Positions 1 to 10,852 of a stretch of DNA of 64,000 nt are shown here, piece by piece. Within the stretch, counting starts at the first letter, position 1. Each line of letters opens with the position of its first letter. Origin of the DNA: Pollenia angustigena (lineage: Eukaryota > Arthropoda > Insecta > Diptera > Polleniidae); assembly GCA_930367215.1 (NCBI GenBank), contig OV884059.1, positions 48,268,957 through 48,332,956 of the forward strand, written 5' to 3'. The position numbers were made by a program, and so were the translations under genes. The notes below the pieces were generated by a model that was given only the letters and a program-made list of their open reading frames with translations, did not search any database and had not been told where the DNA came from.

Positions 1-1620
1 AACAGAAACACAAATTGGTTAAAGTATAAAATGTATGTGAGCTCTCACCTATCACAGTGCATTCCCCTAAAAAATTAATCTGACATCCAAATAGCTGTTG
101 CATTGCTGCAGCAACGCAACCCCAATCAAGCGGACAATTAAACGTGCTCCTTACAATACATCGACGGATATAGATACCTTTATCAGAGAAAAAAGGAAGT
201 TAAGAAGACAATGGCAAAACAGTCGTTCCCCAACCACTAAGGCCCAACTACAATTATGCCTGACAACTCTTCGCAACAAATTGAGACAGAACCACGAGTC
301 TGCAATAGAAGGCTATCTAAACAGCCTAGATGCCACAAAAAACTCCAATTATAGCTTATGGAAGGCTGTACGACATATGAAATGCCCTATAACCCAAGAA
401 TCTCCATTAAGACCTTGAAAACCGCACTTGGGCCAAAAACACAAATGAAAAATTAAACGCTTTCGCGGGCCACCTTGAGAAAGTTTTCACGCCACATGAT
501 ACACATACGTGTTCCTGTCGTCCTATCATTCCTGATAAGGTAAACCATCCATTAAAATTTAACATTACTCAAGTAAAATCTTCAATAGAAAAAGTGAATA
601 TTAGAAAATCTCCCGGACTTGACCGTATCACAGGGTCAATGATAAGAAACTTACCATCGTCTGCTTCCAGAATCTTGCTACTCATTTTTAACGCTATATT
701 AAGAGTCTGATACTTCCCATCCTCATGGAAGAGGTCTATAATTGCTATGATTCCCAAGCCAGGAAAAGATGCTAGCCAGGTTGCGTCGTACAGACCGATA
801 AGCTTATTATCAATCCTATCGAAGCTTTTCGAAAAAATATTCATTTTAAGTATAACTCCTCATCTAAATGAACACGACATTATCCCGGATCACCAGTTCG
901 GATTCAGAGCGAAACATGGTACAATAGAACAAGTGCATAGAATTGTCACCCTTATAAGATCGGCGTTTGAGAAAAAGCAATACTGCTCAGCCCTGTTTAT
1001 AGACATTTCCCAAGCATTTAACAAAGTTTGGCATGATGGGCTACTCATCAAAATAAGACGAATGCTTCCTCAAAACACTCACAAGCTTCTGGAGAGCTAT
1101 CTTACAGGCAGAACATTCATAGTAAGGTCGCAAGAAAAATACTCCTCCCTTAAGAAAATTACTGCTGGTGTTCCCCAAGGCAGTATATTAGGGCCGCTTC
1201 TATATATAATATACACAGCGGATATGCCAACAAACCTGAGCACGCATACCTCTACATTTGCAGACGACACAGCATTTATTAGCGTTAACCATGACCCAAA
1301 AGTCGCATCGCAAAATCTGCAGCCCCACATCAATGAACTAGAGGCATGGCTAATAAAATGGAGAATAAAGGTTAACCCGGCTAAATGTGCTCACTTAACT
1401 TTCACGCTCAGAAGACAAACGTGCCCAGCAGTAAAAATAAATAACATCAATGTTTCGGTAGAAAACCATGTAAAGTACTTGGGAATTCATATAGATAGAC
1501 GCTTGACCTGGTCTCGTCAAGCGAAAATAACGGCTATGAAACTTAAAGCAGCTCAACTACATTGGCTTCTCGGTGGAAACTCAAACTTGTCTTTAGACAA
1601 CAAAATTCTTTTATACAAGT
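1..1620 (+). pseudogene. Jockey-clade ORF2 fragment, inactive
   Basis: Partial copy of the endonuclease-reverse transcriptase ORF of a Jockey-type non-LTR retrotransposon. It starts inside the gene at the window edge, just after the endonuclease domain, and covers the linker and most of the RT. It aligns almost base for base with J2 ORF2 (37109-39769, minus strand), so it belongs to the same family. RT signatures are visible: SYRPISLLS near 790, AGVPQGSILGPLLY near 1165, FADDTAF near 1258. It is dead: a one-base insertion near 413 gives a stop at 416-418, a TGA lies at 708-710 where J2 has a sense codon, and 6 bp are missing near 1519. The 3' end is lost where the Helitron-like element begins. 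Confidence 0.9.
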
Positions 1621-1621
1621 A

Positions 1622-2724
1622 CTAGCTGAGCCGGTCCGCGTTGCTGGCCCTAAGCAAACATTATTACCAGACGATTTAATTTTAGCTTTAAACGAAATTT
1701 ACGGCCCTTAAAATTTTCCTTCCGTAAAAACCTAAGAGACGATTTTAAAGAAAAAATCATCCAAATCGGTCAAGCCGTTCTCAAGTTATGCGCTTAATAG
1801 AAAAAGTGGGCGTAAAAATAGGCGTGATACATTTTTCTTTCGATGAAAACGTAAAATGGAGTAATACGAACATTTAAAAGAAAAATTTGTCAAATCGATG
1901 GAGCCGGTTTTTGATTTCAGGTAAATCGAAAAAAGTGTGCGGGGCAAACTTTTCTTTCCGTAAAAACCTAAGTTGAACCATGGTAATCATTTTAAAGAAA
2001 AAATCGTTTAAATCGGTCAAGCCGTTCTCAACTTATGCGCCTAATAGAAAAAGTGGGCGTAAAAGAAGGCGTGATAAATTTTTCTTTCGATTAAAACTTA
2101 AAATGGATTAATGCGAACATTTGAAAGAAAAATTTGTCAAATCGATGGAGCCGTTTTCTGATTTAAGGTAATTCGAAAAAAGTGGGCGTAAAAGTGGGCG
2201 GGGCAACATTTTCTTTCCGCAAAACCTTAGTTAGACCATAGCGATAGTTTTAAAGAAAAAATCGTTCAAATCGGTCAAGCCGTTCGCCAGTAATGCGCTT
2301 AATAGAAAAAGTGGGCGTAAGAGTAGGCGTGGTAAATTTTTCTTTCGATGAAAAGTTAAAGTTGATTACTACGAACATTTGAATGAAAAATTAGTCAACT
2401 CGATGGAGCCGTTTTCTGATTTTAGGTAAATTGAAAAAAGTGGGCGTAAAAGTAGGCGGGGCAAAATTTTCTTTCCGCAAAAACCTAAGTTGGACCATGG
2501 CGATAATTTTAAAGAAAAAATCGTTCAAATCGGTCAAGCCGTTCTCAAGTTATGGATTTTGCCACGCCCCTCCGCCCCCAGATAGACCGATTTTGGATTT
2601 CAAAATCAACTAACCATCATCACTCCTCCCTGTACCTTCCCTAAAAATTTTATGGCAATCGGTCGAGCCGTTCTCGAGTTATGGAGTGACAATCAAAATG
2701 TACACTTCTTTTTATATATATAGA
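1622..2724 (-). mobile_element. Helitron-like non-autonomous element
   Basis: On the minus strand the element starts with TC (2724-2723) followed by TATATATATAAAAAG and ends with CTAG (1625-1622). The flanking bases are A on the 5' side (2725) and T on the 3' side (1621), as in Helitron insertion between A and T. The 3' end reads CCGGCTCAGCTAG preceded by a GC-rich segment able to form a short imperfect hairpin, resembling 3' ends of insect Helitrons. No Rep/helicase coding is present. The body is mostly a 258-bp tandem repeat. It could instead be another AT-rich satellite-bearing repeat with chance ends. Confidence 0.6.
1713..2545. repeat. about 258-bp tandem repeat, 3-4 units
   Basis: The phrase TTTTCTTTCCGYAAAAACC recurs near 1713, 1950, 2209 and 2467 (spacing about 237, 259, 258; the first unit has a deletion). 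Each unit carries two GTGGGCG-type stretches and the phrase ATCGGTCAAGCCGTTCTCAA. The same GTGGGCGTAAAAG phrase is scattered elsewhere in the window (near 11380 and 18728). Open frames inside it are short and repeat-derived. Confidence 0.8.
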
Positions 2725-2946
2725 TTTATTTCATTTATCCATATTCACAAAAACATTAAATAAAAATAAAATCTTATTTGCTATTAACTCGAGCTATCTT
2801 TAAATGATTAATTTTTACCACTATCACTAATGCAAATAGGTTTTACTGTTGAAGGTGATAAACCAAGGTTTCTGTCTATATCAAGAGTCTTTTTACCCGC
2901 CTTGAAACGTTTTATGACGTCCAATTTTAGTTCCAAACTAATACAG
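2725..2946 (-). pseudogene. Tigger/CENP-B-type transposase HTH fragment
   Basis: Minus-strand translation from about 2946 to 2812 reads like the N-terminal psq/CENP-B helix-turn-helix of pogo/Tigger transposases: LELKLDVIKRFKAGKKT, then LDIDRNLGLSPSTVKPI, then a stop. Only this DNA-binding module remains, with no second HTH and no DDE domain. The piece plus its AT-rich 3' flank (2725-2810) is nearly identical to 8070-8256, so both derive from one repeat family. Read as coding on the other strand the same bases give nothing recognisable. Confidence 0.6.
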
Positions 2947-2955
2947 TACACATCA

Positions 2956-5078
2956 GCATTGATTCGAATTTTTTCTTTAGAACTGTTTTTTCTTCAGCTT
3001 TAATGTTTGTGTTTGTGTGCGTTTGCTGAAAAACAAAATTGTCAAACGCATATCATTTGTTTCTAACGTACCGCAGTTGATAAAGTTGGTGCAATTGTAC
3101 TTTTTTGTTACAATTCAAAGCCAAAAAGTACGGTGGTACCCCCGTGACTCATTTGGTACTATTTCCAAATTTTCAAACCTAAATATTTATAATTGATATA
3201 AAATGACAACTCGTATTTACTGTCCAATGAATATAAACGAATTTCAGTGTTTGGTGCAAATGGTTTTGCCAAAGTGCAAAGGCAAAATTTCGTAGCGTTT
3301 TTATGAAATCTTAAGGGAACTCTGTGTATTTTGTTGTTGGATTTAACAAAACAGCTATGATATTTTGCATTTGCTCTTTGCAAGACCATTTGCAACAAAC
3401 ACTAAACTTCGCTATTGTGAATAGATTTTTGCACTTGATCATTGGACGATTGAATATGCCACATTCTAAATAAAGTATCAGCGGCAGCATATAAGCCTTC
3501 ATGCCAAAATATTATAAAAACAAAGGAACGAAATAGACCATATGTACCAATGGTTTCAAGTGTAACCGAAACAAGTCTTTTTCTTTTATAAAAAAAGTTA
3601 TTTATTACTATTAGGGTCGAAAAAGTACGATTTTAGAAGTTCGTAAGTACGACATTGGTTTTCTCATTTGTCATCCCTGTAACATAACTGCACGCTTTCT
3701 TTATTCTTTAAGGGGGCTCTCATATAAAATTGTCTACACAGACTAGAAATATATTGAAGAAAAAACCCCAGAACTGCCAAGGAATCGCCCCAAGGGGGAT
3801 TAAATATATGACGGACCTTCATTAGTTTTTTGTGCTTAACATTTGCTTAAAACATACTTGCCTTATATCTCTACCCTTTAGGGGGGCTCCCATACAAATA
3901 TGCCGGTTTAATATAATTCTTAAATTTGGCCACTGCATCGCCAAGAATGCCCTTCGTTGTCTCAAATGTATGACCAACCTCACATAATTTGTTTTATCCC
4001 CATTGCCAAAAAAAATTTGGTTTAAAAAACGACTACGCATATTAGAAAAACCTATAACAATTGTTAAAGGTAATATTATTGTGGAATTTCGTTTTTTTTT
4101 TAGTTTATTTTATAAACTAAACCGTTTTTGAGTTACGCTGTGCAACCTCCTCCGTTTTCGAAATTTTGAAAACAAGAGTTTACCAAAAAAACGGTTAGCA
4201 CCACTGAATTCAGCGTACCCGAATTAGGGTAAAACGCCAGGTGCCCGGCTGGTCGGTTTTTTTTTAAATAAATAATAAAAATGTTTTTCAACAAAACTAA
4301 TTCATAGAAAATGCGTTTCTTAAATGAATTAAAAATTAGATTTTTTAGTGGCTTATTCGATATTTTCAGTTTATTTTGTTTAATAAGAGATAAAGAAAAG
4401 CTTGTTAACAAATTTTCTACAAAATTAATTTTTTTTTTAAGTTATTAAACATAAAAGTCAGATTTCATGTAAAATTATAATTTTTCTCACACTTTGGTGG
4501 GCTTGTTTTTTATCAATACCCACCAAATTGGCGAGTGAGACCTAAATAAATCCAACTTTTGATTTTAAATGTCACCCTTGGGTACCACCGTACTTTTTGG
4601 CTTTGAATTGTATCAAAAAAGTACAATTGCACCAACTTTATCAACCGAGTTACGTTAGAAACAAATGATATGCGTTTGTCTATTTTTTTTGAAGCAAACG
4701 CACACAAACACAAATATTAAAGCTGAATTGACGTGTGTAAGAAAAAACTGTTCTAAAGAAAAAATTCGCATCAATGCTGCTGTTTACTTTTTATTTTAAT
4801 TAGGTTTTGTTCAATATGAGTTTTAGAGAAACTTTACTAACAACAACTTCTTAGAAAACGATTTTTATGTAAAATTAATATTTTCATAAATATAAGTCAT
4901 ACAAGTCGGACTTTACGATTTTTCTCAAACTTTGGCGGGCTTGAGGGACGGCTTAGCCTTCGCCGATCGTCCTAAAATTTTTTTGAGTTGTTTTTTTATC
5001 AATACCCACCGAATTGGGGGGTTAGAGCATGGAAAAATAGAAAAAAAAATTTTGATCCATACAGTTAACGACCACCCT
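2956..5078 (-). mobile_element. Long-TIR element, truncated copy
   Basis: Inverted copy of the element at 24884-29141. The terminus is at 5078 (CACCCT) and alignment runs backwards to about 2956, where the other end is missing. It carries the GGCTTGAGGGACGGCTTAGC segment (about 4938) and an internal second terminus-like piece ending GTCACCC (about 4570). This copy lacks the two MITEs present in the other copy, so it gives the empty-site sequences near 3400 and 3620. No transposase frame is recognisable. Confidence 0.75.
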
Positions 5079-5175
5079 AATATATACTTTATAGGGTCTA
5101 AGATCAATATTGTAGAAATTACAAACGGAATGACAAACTTATATATACACTTTTCCACCTGAGGTGAAGGGTATA
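5079..5175. repeat. Fly interspersed repeat end (TTTATACCCTTCAC type)
   Basis: On the minus strand it reads TTTATACCCTTCACCTCAGG and then GTTTGTCATTCCGTTTG. The same module starts at 21896 on the plus strand and, more diverged, at 24225. The superfamily is not identifiable from these pieces. Confidence 0.6.
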
Positions 5176-5447
5176 AAAATGTGATTTAAATTTTTAGTGT
5201 ATTCTACTTTTTAATCAAAATTTTTTTGTTTAATAGATACCTATATGTAAAAAATTATTTTAAGACTATAATGAAATGTGATTTTAGTTATTTTATACAC
5301 AAAATAGAATTACATACTTACATAAGTATGTACCTTGAATTCTGATTAATAAATTTTAAGTTTTTAAATGTAAATCAAGAATGTGTTTATTATTTAAATA
5401 TTAAAGATTCATTGATTGCAATATTTTTATTCTTATGATTGAAGCTG

Positions 5448-6060
5448 TCAAATCTTCAGTTGTATCAATATCTTAACTTTCTCCAATATTTATTTCTGGG
5501 AGATCTATTTTATAATAAATACAAATATTGTGCAAGGCTGCATTAACGTTTGTAATTTTTGATTCTACATTTGGTGAGTAGTGTTACTGTCTGGCTCATA
5601 ATATGCACCGAAACCTATTTTTAAGTACGCCTATTGTGCGCTCTATATCATTTGTGGTTTGAGAATGTATATGGTTAAGTCGTCTCTCGGGAGTGCCCTC
5701 TGCTACTGATCTGAACGGCGTCATTATGAACGTTTCCAGCGGAAACCCTGCATCACCTTGCAGTATGCAAACATTTTTAGTTTAAATTTATTTCCCTTAA
5801 TTAGACTGGTCTCACCTTATACCCATGTGTTATTATCACTATTATTATCATTGATTGTTAAAAATTGTTTTAATTCACTTGCATTCCATATAAATGAATC
5901 GTGAGCTGAACCTGGATAGTGAGAAGATATGTATCTGATTTGTAGCTTACGATAACAAACCTGTAACAAATTTCGTAAATAAAATTCTCTTAAAGAATTT
6001 AAATTTGATTTTATACCTACAATGGTTGCATTTAGATTGTAGAAACCTTTTCTGTTGTAG
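5448..6060 (-). pseudogene. PIF/Harbinger (HARBI1-like) transposase, 3' part
   Basis: DDE-type nuclease of the PIF/Harbinger superfamily (DDE_Tnp_4). Minus strand: exon A (6060-6021) reads YNRKGFYNLNATI. A 60-bp GT-AG intron (6020-5961) follows. Exon B (5960-5816) contains YPGSAHDSFIWNASELKQFL. A 59-bp GT-AG intron (5815-5757) follows. Exon C contains GDAGFPLETFIMTPFRS, then ERTIGVLKNRFRC and later NAALHNICIYYKIDLPEI, with a stop at 5450-5448. The catalytic Asp of GDAGFPL and the Glu of ERTIG are kept. Three in-frame stops (one before GDAG, two after NRFRC) make it dead. The N-terminal half, including the first catalytic Asp, is missing; a Jockey fragment starts about 20 bp upstream. Confidence 0.85.
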
Positions 6061-6081
6061 TATTTAAATCACTCCATAGTT

Positions 6082-6692
6082 CTCAGAAGACAAACGTGCC
6101 CAGCTGTAAAAATAAATAACATCACTGTAGAGAGCCATGTTAAGTACTTGGGAATTCATATAGATAGACGCTTGACCTGGTCTCGTCATATTGAAGCGAA
6201 AATAACTGCTATGAAACTTAAAGCAGCCAAAATACATTGGCTAATCGGTCGAAACTCAAACTTATCCTTAGACAACAAAGTTCTCTTATACAAGTCTATC
6301 ATAAAACCAATATGGACATATGGCATCCAATTATGGGGTACTGCATGCGCATCAAATGTCCAGAAGCTACAAAGAAGACAGTCTAGGATATTACTGTAAA
6401 TTGTCTGCGCCCCATGGTATATACGTAACGACATTATCCACAAGGATCCTAACATCACTACCATCCAGGAAGAAATTAAAAAGTATTCAGTCAAATACAT
6501 AGATAAACTAATGATCCATCCCAACTACCTGGGTCGGGATCTAATAAAGTTCGAAGGTCACCGGCTTTTTTGACACTTGAATGCAATTAATTAGCGGTTA
6601 AATTGGTAATGGCTAACAAATACAAATAAGAATAAGGATTAAGCTTTGAATACACATTGTAATTTTCGACAAGAAAGATTCAATAAAAAAAA
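6082..6692 (+). pseudogene. Jockey-clade 3' fragment, 5'-truncated
   Basis: The 3' end of the same Jockey family as J2: it begins within the RT thumb (CTCAGAAGACAAACGTGCCC) and runs through ORF2's C-terminus and 3' UTR to AAGATTCAATAAAAAAAAA. A nonsense change ends the readable frame at 6399, and part of the C-terminal coding and 3' UTR is deleted or diverged relative to J2. It lies beside the truncated Harbinger gene and may have removed its 5' half. Confidence 0.85.
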
Positions 6693-7404
6693 ATCACCCT
6701 ACTAGTAACTATAGAATATCGGTAAATTTTCCATATACAAAATCGCCTAACACAGAAAAAATTATTGCCGAAATATTTTCAAACAAACGCTTGTTTGAAA
6801 TTTTTTTGGATTTCTAAAAATTTTTTAATTGATTGAATTAATATTTTTGTTTGATTTTTATTTAACCAACAAAAATGTTGACAACTATTTAAAAATATAA
6901 TATACGCGTTATTGGTTTCAAGTTTTCATAATTTTGTATGAAATATTTAACGCTCCTTAATGTTGTCGTTTTTTTGCATATTTTTATTTGATCGTAAGCA
7001 AGACTTCTTTATGTGAAATATAACAACTACAACAAAAAACAAATGCACTCTTTTTTGGACGCTTTAAAAAAGTTGCTGTACTAAGAAAAATTATAAAATA
7101 GCGTGACAACGTTTGTAATAAAAAAAACAACAAAAACAATAACAGGTAAAAAAAACGTTTCACTCTTTTTAAGCAACAGAAACAACAAAAACTTTATAAG
7201 AAACAAAATGAATTTTTGGTTGGTTTCAAAGTTCTTAAAAAAAAGCAAAATCCCGTATTCAATTTTTTTCAAACTGTTTGGTTAAATACATCAAATGCAA
7301 AAATAGAATAATGACAAAAAACATATCGAGTCGGTCTGGCGCCGATTTTGGTTACATCTCTTCTTCTTTAGCAAAGGAAAGGATACAGCAACAGTGAGTG
7401 ATGA

Positions 7405-7730
7405 AGAAAATTTTATGCGTTTAGTGACTAATGAACTCAGACTAAAGTTTAGTCTTAAGTTATGTCTTATTGACAAGATTCTTCCCTTTTCTTCTTTGAA
7501 CATGAGTTGTCGTTCAAATGATTCATCTCATGTTGACGACATGCGTATGCATGTGTGCTTTTTGATATTGAAAACAAAATTAATCAACGAATAAGAAAGC
7601 AAAACGTAAAGACAGTACATGCATCTGTGTTTTCGTTTCTTTCCCCCTCGTCCCTCTCGCCTAAAAAGTAGCAATCATGTCAATAAGACATGAGCCGTAT
7701 GAACACAGACTTAAATTAATAAGACTTCTT
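7405..7730. repeat. Small inverted-repeat insertion inside T1-A
   Basis: Compared with copies B, C and E, T1-A has extra sequence here. The ends are imperfectly inverted: TTAAGTTATGTCTTATTGAC near 7457 against GTCAATAAGACATGAGCC near 7680. This suggests a small MITE or fold-back. Exact boundaries and target duplication could not be fixed. Confidence 0.4.
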
Positions 7731-7796
7731 TCAAAAATTATTCCAATAAAAAAAATGTGTCTCAAAGCCAGCCGGCCGTCGCTCTGCTCTGCTTCA

Positions 7797-8754
7797 CAAG
7801 GTTGTTAGGCTTTTTTCTTCAAAAATCGTCAAAAGTTTTAACAAAATTCGTCAAAATCGTCATGAACAATTTACAAAATCGTCAACAAATCGTCAAATAT
7901 TTAAATTTTACAAATTGGAGACAATTTTTTGCATTGAGTGGTTCAAAAATCTAAATTTTCAGCAAGAAATTATATTTATGATAAAAAAGTGATATGGTTA
8001 AGTTTTATTCTATTTATTTCAAAAGAAATACATAAGAAAAAAGATATTTTCATAAAAACATAACAAACATTTATTTATTTCATTTATCCATATTCACAAA
8101 AACATTAAATAAAAATAAAATCTTATTTGCTATTAACTCGAGCTATCTTTAAATGATTAATTTTTACCACCATCACTAATGCAAATAGGTTTTACTGTTG
8201 AAGGTGATAAACCAAGGTTTCTGTCTATATCAACAGTCTTTTTACCCGCCTTGAAACTTAGAATAACTATCTTAACAGAAATAAATGGGAATTCGGCGTT
8301 TTACACGCAAATAGAAAAATTCTTCACATATGATTATAACTTCAATGAAAAAATTAAATCGTATGTAGCGACGCAAATCGAAATCATTAAAAAAGCGGAC
8401 CAAATAGGACCGACACAAATCGGGGGTCTAGTGTATATTTTTTTGCCGTATCGATGGCATTCATTTAATTTTAGAATTCGAATCACAAGTGCTTCTAATG
8501 AAAACCACCTGGTTTGTGATGGGAAAAAACTTTTTTTGTTTAATTTCTAATAATTTTTGTATTTCGAAAAATGATTTTTACGTTTTTAACTGTTCCCAAT
8601 ATAATTGTTAATATTTCTTGTAAGTGTTTAATTGATGCCAGAAAATCGTCATAACACTATTATTTTTAGTTTAAAAATCGTCAATCGTAATTTTACTGTA
8701 TTTTCACAAATAAATCGCTAAAATGACGAAAAATCGTCACATCTAACAACCCTG
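7797..8754. mobile_element. hAT-like non-autonomous element
   Basis: Starts CAAGGTTGTTAG and ends CTAACAACCCTG, an inverted pair with one mismatch. It is flanked by an identical 8-bp duplication CTGCTTCA (7789-7796 and 8755-8762), the hAT signature. Removing it restores the T1 sequence seen in copies B and D. Many short AATCGTCAAAA-type repeats lie at both ends and are candidate transposase-binding repeats. An AT-rich internal part contains a Tigger-type HTH fragment. A 123-codon plus-strand frame (8179-8550) has no recognisable homology. Confidence 0.85.
8070..8256 (-). pseudogene. Tigger/CENP-B-type HTH fragment, second copy
   Basis: Near-identical to 2725-2917. The minus strand reads FKAGKKTVDIDRNLGLSPST, then VKPI and a stop after GGKN. 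Homology ends abruptly at 8257, so it is shorter than the first copy. It sits inside the hAT-like element, as captured or previously inserted DNA. Confidence 0.55.
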
Positions 8755-9066
8755 CTGCTTCATCTTCTCCAACAGTGCTTGCTTGTGTGCGCGTCATTGC
8801 TTGTGCAAAAATTTTTTTGTTTGACTCAGCAAAATTATTTGTTTGAAATTTATATGAATTTCAGTAAACTTTTTGTTTGACTCAGTTAAATTATTTGTTT
8901 GAAAAAATTTGTGTTTTTTTTTCAATAAACAAAATGCAAATAAATTGTTTGAATATGCGAATTTGTTTATAGGACCGATTTCAGACAACAAATTGTTTCA
9001 TTCAACAAATTCTTTGTTTGAATTGGAAAAATAATTTTTTCTGTGTAACTTTAAATGTTTGTTTTT

Positions 9067-9440
9067 AGCTGCGTTCACAATCAAAAAAACATTTTCACTT
9101 GGTGTTCATAATAGAGCAACAATTTATTTTGTAACTACACACATTTTGCATCAAGAAACCGTTTGCAAATTTTAGCCACAACAATATAATGCATTTATTT
9201 TTGTAAATTTTTTTTTAAAATTTTCATTCAAAACTAAATAAAATTATTTTAAACGTCAGAAACAATTTCTTACAAATTGTTGCTGAAGTTCTAGTTGACT
9301 CAACTTTAGTTACATTTTTAAAGAAATTTTTGTTTAATTTTTGTTCTAAAAATCAAAAAAGGAAAATTTACTTATGAAATACTTTGGGAAGAAAAAAGAT
9401 AGAAAAAAACGAAATTGTTTTTTTGATTGTGAACGTAGCT
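9067..9440. mobile_element. MITE with 24-bp TIRs
   Basis: AGCTGCGTTCACAATCAAAA at 9067 is mirrored by TTTTGATTGTGAACGTAGCT ending at 9440 (one mismatch over 24 bp). It is 374 bp, AT-rich and non-coding. The target duplication is unclear. Confidence 0.65.
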
Positions 9441-9869
9441 TTACTTGTTTTGTTCCAGTGTTTTATTATATTCTTCCAAGTTTTTAAAGAAATGAACAGA
9501 AACTTTTGTATTTAAACAAATTTGAAATAAAATTGATTTGAATATATTTAGATCAAAATATCACTAGCCAATAAGGTTTTAGACTGGAGCAAACAAATAT
9601 CTTTTCTAGGGTTATTCGGTGGGCTGAATTCGATTCTGTAATTGGCTTTTTCTCTTTTACGTCAGGTTTTCGATATACAAAAAATGTTTTTTATTCGTTT
9701 TTTACATAAAAATAACAAGTTTATTTCACGGACCGTAACAGTTATTCCTTTTTTCATAAAAGTCTGATAAAAACAGTTATTTTTTTAATTATTATTTTTT
9801 TGATTATATTATCTTTATTCGGCCTTTAAATTTCCAATCCTATGTTACTAAATAAGCTCGAGGCCACAT
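9441..9869. other. AT-rich sequence, nothing recognised
   Basis: No frame, inverted repeat or family match seen. AACAGTTAT occurs twice near 9738 and 9774, foreshadowing the tandem repeat that follows. Confidence 0.5.
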
Positions 9870-10045
9870 GAACAAAAGTAACAGTTATTTTCTGATTTTT
9901 ATTTTTTTTTTGAACAAAATTAACTGTTATTTTTTGATTTTTATTTTTTCGATCAAAATTAACAGTTATTTTTTGATTTTTATTTTTTGAACAAAAATAA
10001 CAGTTATACATATATTGATTTTTATTTTTTCGAGCAAAAATAAAA
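9870..10045. repeat. 40-bp minisatellite, about 4 units
   Basis: Units combine AACAGTTATTTTTTGATTTT with ATTTTTTYGAWCAAAA, starting near 9881, 9921, 9961 and 10000. The spacing is a regular 40 bp. Confidence 0.8.
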
Positions 10046-10149
10046 GTTATTCTCTAAAGAAATGTACATGATTTAATAATTTAGTTGACTTTAAATTTTT
10101 ATTTAAATGTGTAATTATCATTGGAATTTCCTATGCATATGCAGTTTAT

Positions 10150-10842
10150 ATTTGGACGCTTTAAAAAAGTTTGTTTACGAGTTTGTAGTAAAAAAACAAC
10201 AAAACCAATAGCAGGTAAAAAAAACGTTTCACTCTTTTTAAACAATAGAAACAACAACAACATTATAAGAAGCAAAATAAATTTTTGGTTGGTTTCAAAA
10301 TTGGTAAAACAAACAAAATCCCGTATTAAATTTTTTCAAACTGTTCACTTAAATACATCAAATACAAAAATAGAATGATGGCGAAAAACATATCGAGTCG
10401 GTCTGCCGCCGATTTTGGTTACATTTCTTCTTCATTAGCAAAGGAAAGGATGCAGCAACAGTGAGAGATGAAGAAAAACATTGTTTGTATAAATAGGACT
10501 TCGTTCAAAAATTATTCCAACAAAAAATGTGTCTCGAAGCCAGTCGGCCGCTCTGCTTCATCTTCTCCAACAGTACTTGCTTGTGTGCGCGTCATTGCTT
10601 GTGCAAAAACTTTTTTGTTTGATTCAGCAAAATTGTTTGTTTAAAATTTATATAAATTTCAATAAACTTTTTGTTTGATTCAGTTAAATTATTTGTTAGA
10701 AAAAATCGGTGTCTTTTTTCAATAAACAAAATGCAAATAAATTGTTTGAATATGCGAATTTGTTTATAGGACCGATTTCAGACAAAAAATTGTTTGATTC
10801 TACAAATTTTTTGTTTGAATTGGAAAAATAATTTTTTCTGTG
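10150..10842 (+). mobile_element. T1 family TIR element, copy B, 5'-truncated
   Basis: Aligns with T1-A from TTTGGACGCTTTAAAAAAGT to the 3' end CTGTG at 10842. The first roughly 300 bp, including the left TIR, are missing. It lacks both insertions found in A and so documents their empty sites. Confidence 0.75.
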
Positions 10843-10852
10843 TTAGGATTCT

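Larger units (their letters stand above)
6751..9045 (+). mobile_element. T1 family TIR element, copy A
   Basis: Ends are CACAGAAAAAATTATT at 6751 and its inverted partner finishing CTGTG at 9045, flanked by TAA on both sides. Shared T1 landmarks are an ACAACAGAAACAAC-type A-rich block, the phrase CGAGTCGGTCTG, then TCGTTCAAAAATTATTCC and TGTGTGCGCGTCATTGCTTG. No transposase frame is found. Uninterrupted T1 copies are about 0.94-1.0 kb; this copy is longer because of insertions at about 7405-7730 and 7797-8754. Confidence 0.8.

Noticed and set aside
6690..6750. TCACCCTA after the Jockey tail as a long-TIR terminus
   Set aside because: Only six bases match and no arm sequence follows.
8179..8550. 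123-codon plus-strand open frame
   Set aside because: It overlaps the Tigger HTH fragment, which is coding on the other strand, and has no recognisable domain. Its first third is antisense to that fragment.
9870..10045. CRISPR-like regularly spaced repeat
   Set aside because: Units are contiguous 40-bp tandem copies without unique spacers, and the genome is eukaryotic.
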